Shown here: one piece after another, positions 6,936-9,579 of the stretch
Layout of the letters: the number at the start of each line of letters is the position of its first letter
Position numbering within the stretch: position 1 is the stretch's first letter
Assembly (NCBI GenBank): GCA_003645825.1
Contig: QNCQ01000055.1
Span: 1 to 9,579, forward strand
DNA length: 9,579 bases
Reading direction: 5' to 3'
DNA from: Fidelibacterota bacterium
Lineage (GTDB): Bacteria > Fidelibacterota > UBA2242 > B5-G15
Notes under the pieces: model-generated
Seen by the model: the letters and a program-made list of their open reading frames with translations, nothing else
What the model was told of the DNA's origin: nothing
Database searches by the model: none
Position numbers and translations under genes: made by a program

Positions 6936-7535
6936 TTAATCATAAACCCCAAGCTGAAATCTTACAAATCGAGTAATGGTAATATTCTCACCCAGCTTTG
7001 CAATCATCTCTGTAAGATAATCTCTCACCGTCTTCTGAGGGTCTTTTACAAATGGCTGTTCCAAAAGACATGCTTCTTGATAAAATTTTTCAAGCTTACC
7101 TTCAACAATTCGTTCTATTACATTCTCCGGTTTCCCCTGAGCTTTCGCCTGCTCGGCGTAGATTTCTCTCTCCTTTTTTATGACAGAAGAGTCTAAATCC
7201 TCCCTCGAAACAACGAGAGGATTCGCTGCTGCTATCTGCATAGCAATGTCTTTGGCAAAATTCTTAAAATCCTCTGTCCTGGCCACAAAATCAGTCTCAC
7301 AATTCACTTCAACAAGCACCCCGAGTTTATTCCCAGGATGTATATAAGACCAGACCACCCCCTCTTTGACCTCTCTACCTGCCTTTTTTTCAGCTTTTGC
7401 GATACCCCTTTTCCTTAAAATTTCAACTGCTTTCTCAATATCGCCATCCGCCTCTTTCAAAGCTTCTTTACAATCCATAATACCGCTTCCAGTCATATCC
7501 CTGAGCCTTTTTACGAGACTGACATCTATCTTCAT
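6936..7535 (-). CDS. tsf: Translation elongation factor Ts, short form
   Basis: 199 residues. EF-Ts catalyses GDP release from EF-Tu. The N-terminal UBA-like domain is at about 1-50 (VKRLRDMTGSGIMDCKEAL), followed by the hallmark ETDFVAR at 80-86, whose D82-F83 pair inserts into EF-Tu. The C-terminal end EACLLEQPFVKDPQKTV and ITRFVRFQLG is intact. It is clearly shorter than the about 283 residues of the E. coli protein and resembles compact EF-Ts proteins such as that of Thermus, which have a reduced core and usually dimerise. The start is ATG at 7535, with AGGAG embedded in the final codons of rpsB; the open frame extends 21 codons upstream, but those overlap rpsB and do not look like the family. 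Confidence 0.96.
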   Translation of the reverse strand: MKIDVSLVKRLRDMTGSGIMDCKEALKEADGDIEKAVEILRKRGIAKAEKKAGREVKEGVVWSYIHPGNKLGVLVEVNCETDFVARTEDFKNFAKDIAMQIAAANPLVVSREDLDSSVIKKEREIYAEQAKAQGKPENVIERIVEGKLEKFYQEACLLEQPFVKDPQKTVRDYLTEMIAKLGENITITRFVRFQLGVYD

Positions 7536-7539
7536 AAGT

Positions 7540-8262
7540 TTACTCCTGTTTGGTTTCTTCACCTGGTGTTTCAACAAAGCTGGAGCTCTTGGCCTCAATT
7601 ATAGCATCGGCTACAGCTCCCACTATCAATTGAATTGTCTGAATAGAATCATCATTGGCTGGAATGGGATAGTCAACCATCGTTGGATCTCCATTGGTAT
7701 CTACAATAGCAACAACAGGAATTGCAAGTCTATTTGCTTCTTTCACCGCTGTTTCTTCATAAGCTGCGTCCACGACAACGAGCGCATCCGGCAAGAATCT
7801 CATGTCTCTTATACCACGATGCAGAATTGATAGCTTTTCCCTTTCCCTTTCCAGCGAGAGTCTTTCCTTCTTGGTATAAGTATCACCATAACCTGACTTT
7901 TTTAGCTCCTCAAGCTCCTGCAATCTTCTTATACTCTTTTTTATTGTTTGAAAATTCGTCAAAGTTCCACCCAACCACCTTTCCACAACATAAAACATTC
8001 CACATCTATCAGCTTCCTTCTGCACTATTTCTTTTGCCTGTTTCTTCGTCCCCACAAAAAGTACGTTCCCACCGTTACGGACTGTCTCTCTGATAAATCT
8101 CAAAGCCTCAGACAAACATTTTTGGGTCTTTTTCAAATCAATAATATGAATCCCATTTTTCTCAGCAAAAATATAGTCTTTCATCTTGGGATTCCATTTG
8201 CTTCGCAGATGCCCAAAATGTGCACCAGATTTCCAAAGCACATCGAAGGTTATCTCTTCCAT
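7540..8262 (-). CDS. rpsB: 30S ribosomal protein S2
   Basis: 240 residues. S2 binds the 30S subunit between head and body and helps S1 recruitment. N-terminal signatures are SGAHFGHLRSKWNPKMKDYIF at about 12-32 and the HIIDLKKT segment at 39-46; further on are VLFVGTKKQAKEIV, the ERWLGGTLTNF motif, PDALVVVD and the nucleotide-fold-like IPVVAIVDTNGDP. ATG at 8262 is chosen because AGGGGG lies just upstream and MEEITFDVLWKSGAHFGH fits the family N-terminus; a TTG five codons earlier lies before that purine run. It follows rpsI by 24 bp and precedes tsf by 4 bp, the usual rpsB-tsf pair. The last residues (FVETPGEETKQE) are polar and probably disordered. Confidence 0.97.
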   Translation of the reverse strand: MEEITFDVLWKSGAHFGHLRSKWNPKMKDYIFAEKNGIHIIDLKKTQKCLSEALRFIRETVRNGGNVLFVGTKKQAKEIVQKEADRCGMFYVVERWLGGTLTNFQTIKKSIRRLQELEELKKSGYGDTYTKKERLSLEREREKLSILHRGIRDMRFLPDALVVVDAAYEETAVKEANRLAIPVVAIVDTNGDPTMVDYPIPANDDSIQTIQLIVGAVADAIIEAKSSSFVETPGEETKQE

Positions 8263-8286
8263 ATACCCCCTACTCAATTTATATAA

Positions 8287-8679
8287 TTAACGCTTAGAGA
8301 ACTGAAATGCACGCCTTGCTCCCCTGAGACCGTACTTTTTCCTCTCTTTAACTCGTGGATCTCTGGAAAGCAAGCCAGCAGGTTTCAAAATCTTTCTCAA
8401 ATCAGGGTCATACTTCTCAAGAGCTCTCGCCACTGCCAGCCTCACCGCACCAGCCTGCCCTGATATACCTCCACCCTCTACTCTCACCTTTATATCAAAC
8501 TTGCCCAGCATATCACAAACTTTTAATGGCCGAACAATATCTTCCCTATGAGCAAGCCTTGGGAAATAAACCTCAAGCGGTTTCCCATTGACCAAAAACT
8601 TTCCCTTGCCAGGGGCCATCCTCAATCTTGCAACCGATGTCTTTCTCCTGCCAGTGGCAATGCATTCATATTCTGCCAT
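8287..8679 (-). CDS. rpsI: 30S ribosomal protein S9
   Basis: 130 residues, standard length. S9 sits in the 30S head and its basic C-terminal tail reaches the P-site tRNA. The family signature is visible as ATGRRKTSVARLRMAPGKGKFLVNG near the N-terminus, GGGISGQAGAVRLAVARAL in the middle, and the ending LSRDPRVKERKKYGLRGARRAFQFSKR, with the invariant SKR terminus. ATG at 8679 is 6 bp after rplM; its ribosome-binding site GAGGGA overlaps the last codons of rplM, which favours coupled, equimolar synthesis. Confidence 0.98.
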   Translation of the reverse strand: MAEYECIATGRRKTSVARLRMAPGKGKFLVNGKPLEVYFPRLAHREDIVRPLKVCDMLGKFDIKVRVEGGGISGQAGAVRLAVARALEKYDPDLRKILKPAGLLSRDPRVKERKKYGLRGARRAFQFSKR

Positions 8680-8685
8680 TACTCA

Positions 8686-9135
8686 CTATCCCTCTATTTC
8701 TATCTTTCTGGGATTTTGTGCCTGATGAGGGTGTTCATTCCCCCTATAAACCTTCAACTTCTTAAAAATCTTCCTTCCCAGCCGATTTTTGGGAAGCATT
8801 CCCCAAACAGCATGTTGAATAACTCTCTCGGGATGTTTTTGAATCATCTCCTTAAAAGGAACAAGTCTCCAGCCTCCCAGATACCCGGAATGCTTAAAAT
8901 AAGTTTTCTGCTCCGCTTTCTTTCCGGTAAGTCTCACCTTTTCAGCATTTATCACTACAACAAAGTCTCCCGTATCCAGATGAGGAGAAAAGTAGGGCTT
9001 ATGCTTCCCCCTCAATAGATAGGCTATACGACTGGCTAACCGACCAAGAGTTTTACCCTCAGCATCCACTAAGAGCCACTCTCTTTTCACCTCGTTCGCC
9101 TTCGGAAAGTAAGTTTTAAACATTTTCCTGCTCAT
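8686..9135 (-). CDS. rplM: 50S ribosomal protein L13
   Basis: 149 residues, slightly longer than the 142 of E. coli. L13 is an early-assembly 23S rRNA-binding protein. Seen are WLLVDAEGKTLGRLASRIA, the basic RGKHKPYFSPHLDTGDFVVVINAEKV, the KTYFKHSGYLGG segment, and the conserved AVWGMLPKNRLGRKIFKKLKVYRGNEHPHQAQNP. The start taken is ATG at 9135, with AAGGTG (9148-9143) 7 bp upstream; ATG at 9123 is possible but its AGGAAA is too close, and a TTG at 9153 lies before the ribosome-binding site. It is the first gene of the operon with rpsI, rpsB, tsf, pyrH and frr. Confidence 0.97.
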   Translation of the reverse strand: MSRKMFKTYFPKANEVKREWLLVDAEGKTLGRLASRIAYLLRGKHKPYFSPHLDTGDFVVVINAEKVRLTGKKAEQKTYFKHSGYLGGWRLVPFKEMIQKHPERVIQHAVWGMLPKNRLGRKIFKKLKVYRGNEHPHQAQNPRKIEIEG

Positions 9136-9185
9136 AATTCTACACCTTGGCAAATAAAAAGCTCACAAACTTACAATCACGCCGA

Positions 9186-9215
9186 TTTATAATCAAGAAT
9201 TTTTTCCGCCTTGAA
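9186..9215 (-). promoter_or_regulatory. Possible promoter of the rplM-frr operon
   Basis: On the minus strand TATAAA (9191-9186) is a good -10 hexamer, with TTCAAG (9215-9210) 18 bp upstream as a poor -35. It would give a leader of about 45 bases before the rplM ATG. An alternative -35 TTGATT just downstream lacks a convincing -10. Offered as the best candidate only. Confidence 0.3.
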
Positions 9216-9340
9216 GGGAAAGTTCATGCACATGGTGGTACGATAGAACTTTAAGAGTAATGAGTGATGAGAGCATAGTCCATTGACGGATTATGATCTG
9301 TGATATTTTTTGGAAAAGGAATCAAAGATAAGGAGAAAAA

Positions 9341-9360
9341 ACATAACCTAACATAACCTA
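9341..9360. repeat. 10-bp tandem duplication
   Basis: ACATAACCTA occurs twice in direct succession without mismatch. Only two copies are present, so it may be replication slippage or a scar from insertion near the transposase remnant. Confidence 0.7.
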
Positions 9361-9451
9361 TAGTATCATAGCAAAAACCAAACTAAAATCCAGAATAATA
9401 CGATTTCAAAAGGGGATGAGATTAAAACTTTTGAGGTGATGCAATATTGAA

Positions 9452-9579
9452 ATGCTAAGACTCTCACATTACCCCAATGCTAATGCCGATGTAGAATCCT
9501 CTCATAGATTAATCGAAGACGAATTCTACTCCAGGGAATCATTCAGCTCAATAAAAGATTTCCTTAATAAAGCTTCAGC
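9452..9579 (+). pseudogene. DDE-type (rve integrase core) transposase fragment, probably frameshifted, cut by window end
   Basis: The visible 42 codons read NADVESSHRLIEDEFY (about residues 11-26), then SRESFSSIKDFLNKA. This matches the end of the integrase-core domain of IS481/IS3-like transposases, where NxxVE-x-xHR carries the catalytic glutamate, here E15. In an intact transposase more than 150 residues with the two catalytic aspartates should precede this. Here the same frame has a TGA at 9437-9439, while frame 1 between 9388 and 9436 reads plausible upstream residues (ISKGDEIKTFEV) without an intact DNG motif, then stops at 9446. A frameshift near 9437-9445 plus further decay is the simplest reading. 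ATG at 9452 is only the first available start, not necessarily used. The element continues beyond the window. Confidence 0.65.

Larger units (their letters stand above)
9136..9451. other. Intergenic region between rplM and the transposase remnant
   Basis: About 316 bp with no credible gene on either strand. It contains the leader and presumed promoter of the ribosomal operon at the left, an inverted repeat (AAAGTTC 9219-9225 and GAACTTT 9246-9252), and a perfect 10-bp tandem duplication at 9341-9360. The segment from about 9370 to 9439 may hold decayed upstream transposase sequence. Confidence 0.7.

Noticed and set aside
6936..7598. Longer tsf frame starting at 7598
   Set aside because: The first 21 codons overlap rpsB and lack similarity to EF-Ts; the ATG at 7535 has a well-placed AGGAG.
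7540..8277. TTG start for rpsB at 8277
   Set aside because: It lies upstream of the AGGGGG ribosome-binding site that serves the ATG at 8262, and the extra residues do not fit S2.

Overview
The window reads as chromosomal sequence from a Gram-negative, probably anaerobic bacterium of moderate-to-low GC. A TonB-dependent outer-membrane receptor with a signal peptide implies an outer membrane. The ribonucleotide reductase is the adenosylcobalamin-dependent, oxygen-independent class II type. The run L13-S9-S2-EF-Ts-UMP kinase-RRF occurs in several Gram-negative phyla, so I cannot place the organism more precisely from sequence alone.

Left part (1-2841, minus strand): a compact operon read right to left. 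It encodes a NikR-type nickel-responsive repressor with all four nickel ligands at canonical spacing, then a TonB-dependent receptor 22 bp downstream, then a class I SAM-dependent methyltransferase whose GTG start lies one base after the receptor stop and which runs off the left edge. The likely theme is nickel-controlled uptake of nickel or a nickel complex across the outer membrane. The role of the methyltransferase is open. A GTAACAC-N13-GTAACAC direct repeat sits just downstream of a candidate extended -10 element and is a good operator candidate.

Middle (2842-5604): a 429-bp divergent intergenic region, then nrdJ on the plus strand. Its upstream region holds a good sigma-70-like promoter, preceded by two CAA-N4-TTG palindromes 31 bp apart that resemble paired NrdR boxes. 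nrdJ ends convergently against the ribosomal operon, and one hairpin, which includes part of the frr stop codon, can serve both.

Right part (5631-9135, minus strand): rplM-rpsI-rpsB-tsf-pyrH-frr, tightly packed with gaps of 3 to 24 bp and several ribosome-binding sites embedded in the preceding gene. It supplies large- and small-subunit proteins, an elongation factor, UMP kinase and the ribosome recycling factor. Several true starts lie inside the longest open frames and were chosen from Shine-Dalgarno position and family N-termini.

Right edge (9136-9579): about 316 bp without a convincing gene, followed by the start of a plus-strand DDE transposase remnant that looks frameshifted and is cut by the window end. 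I see no CRISPR array, tRNA, rRNA or phage module. The least described parts are the nikR-receptor-methyltransferase operon with its operator-like repeat and the paired boxes upstream of nrdJ.
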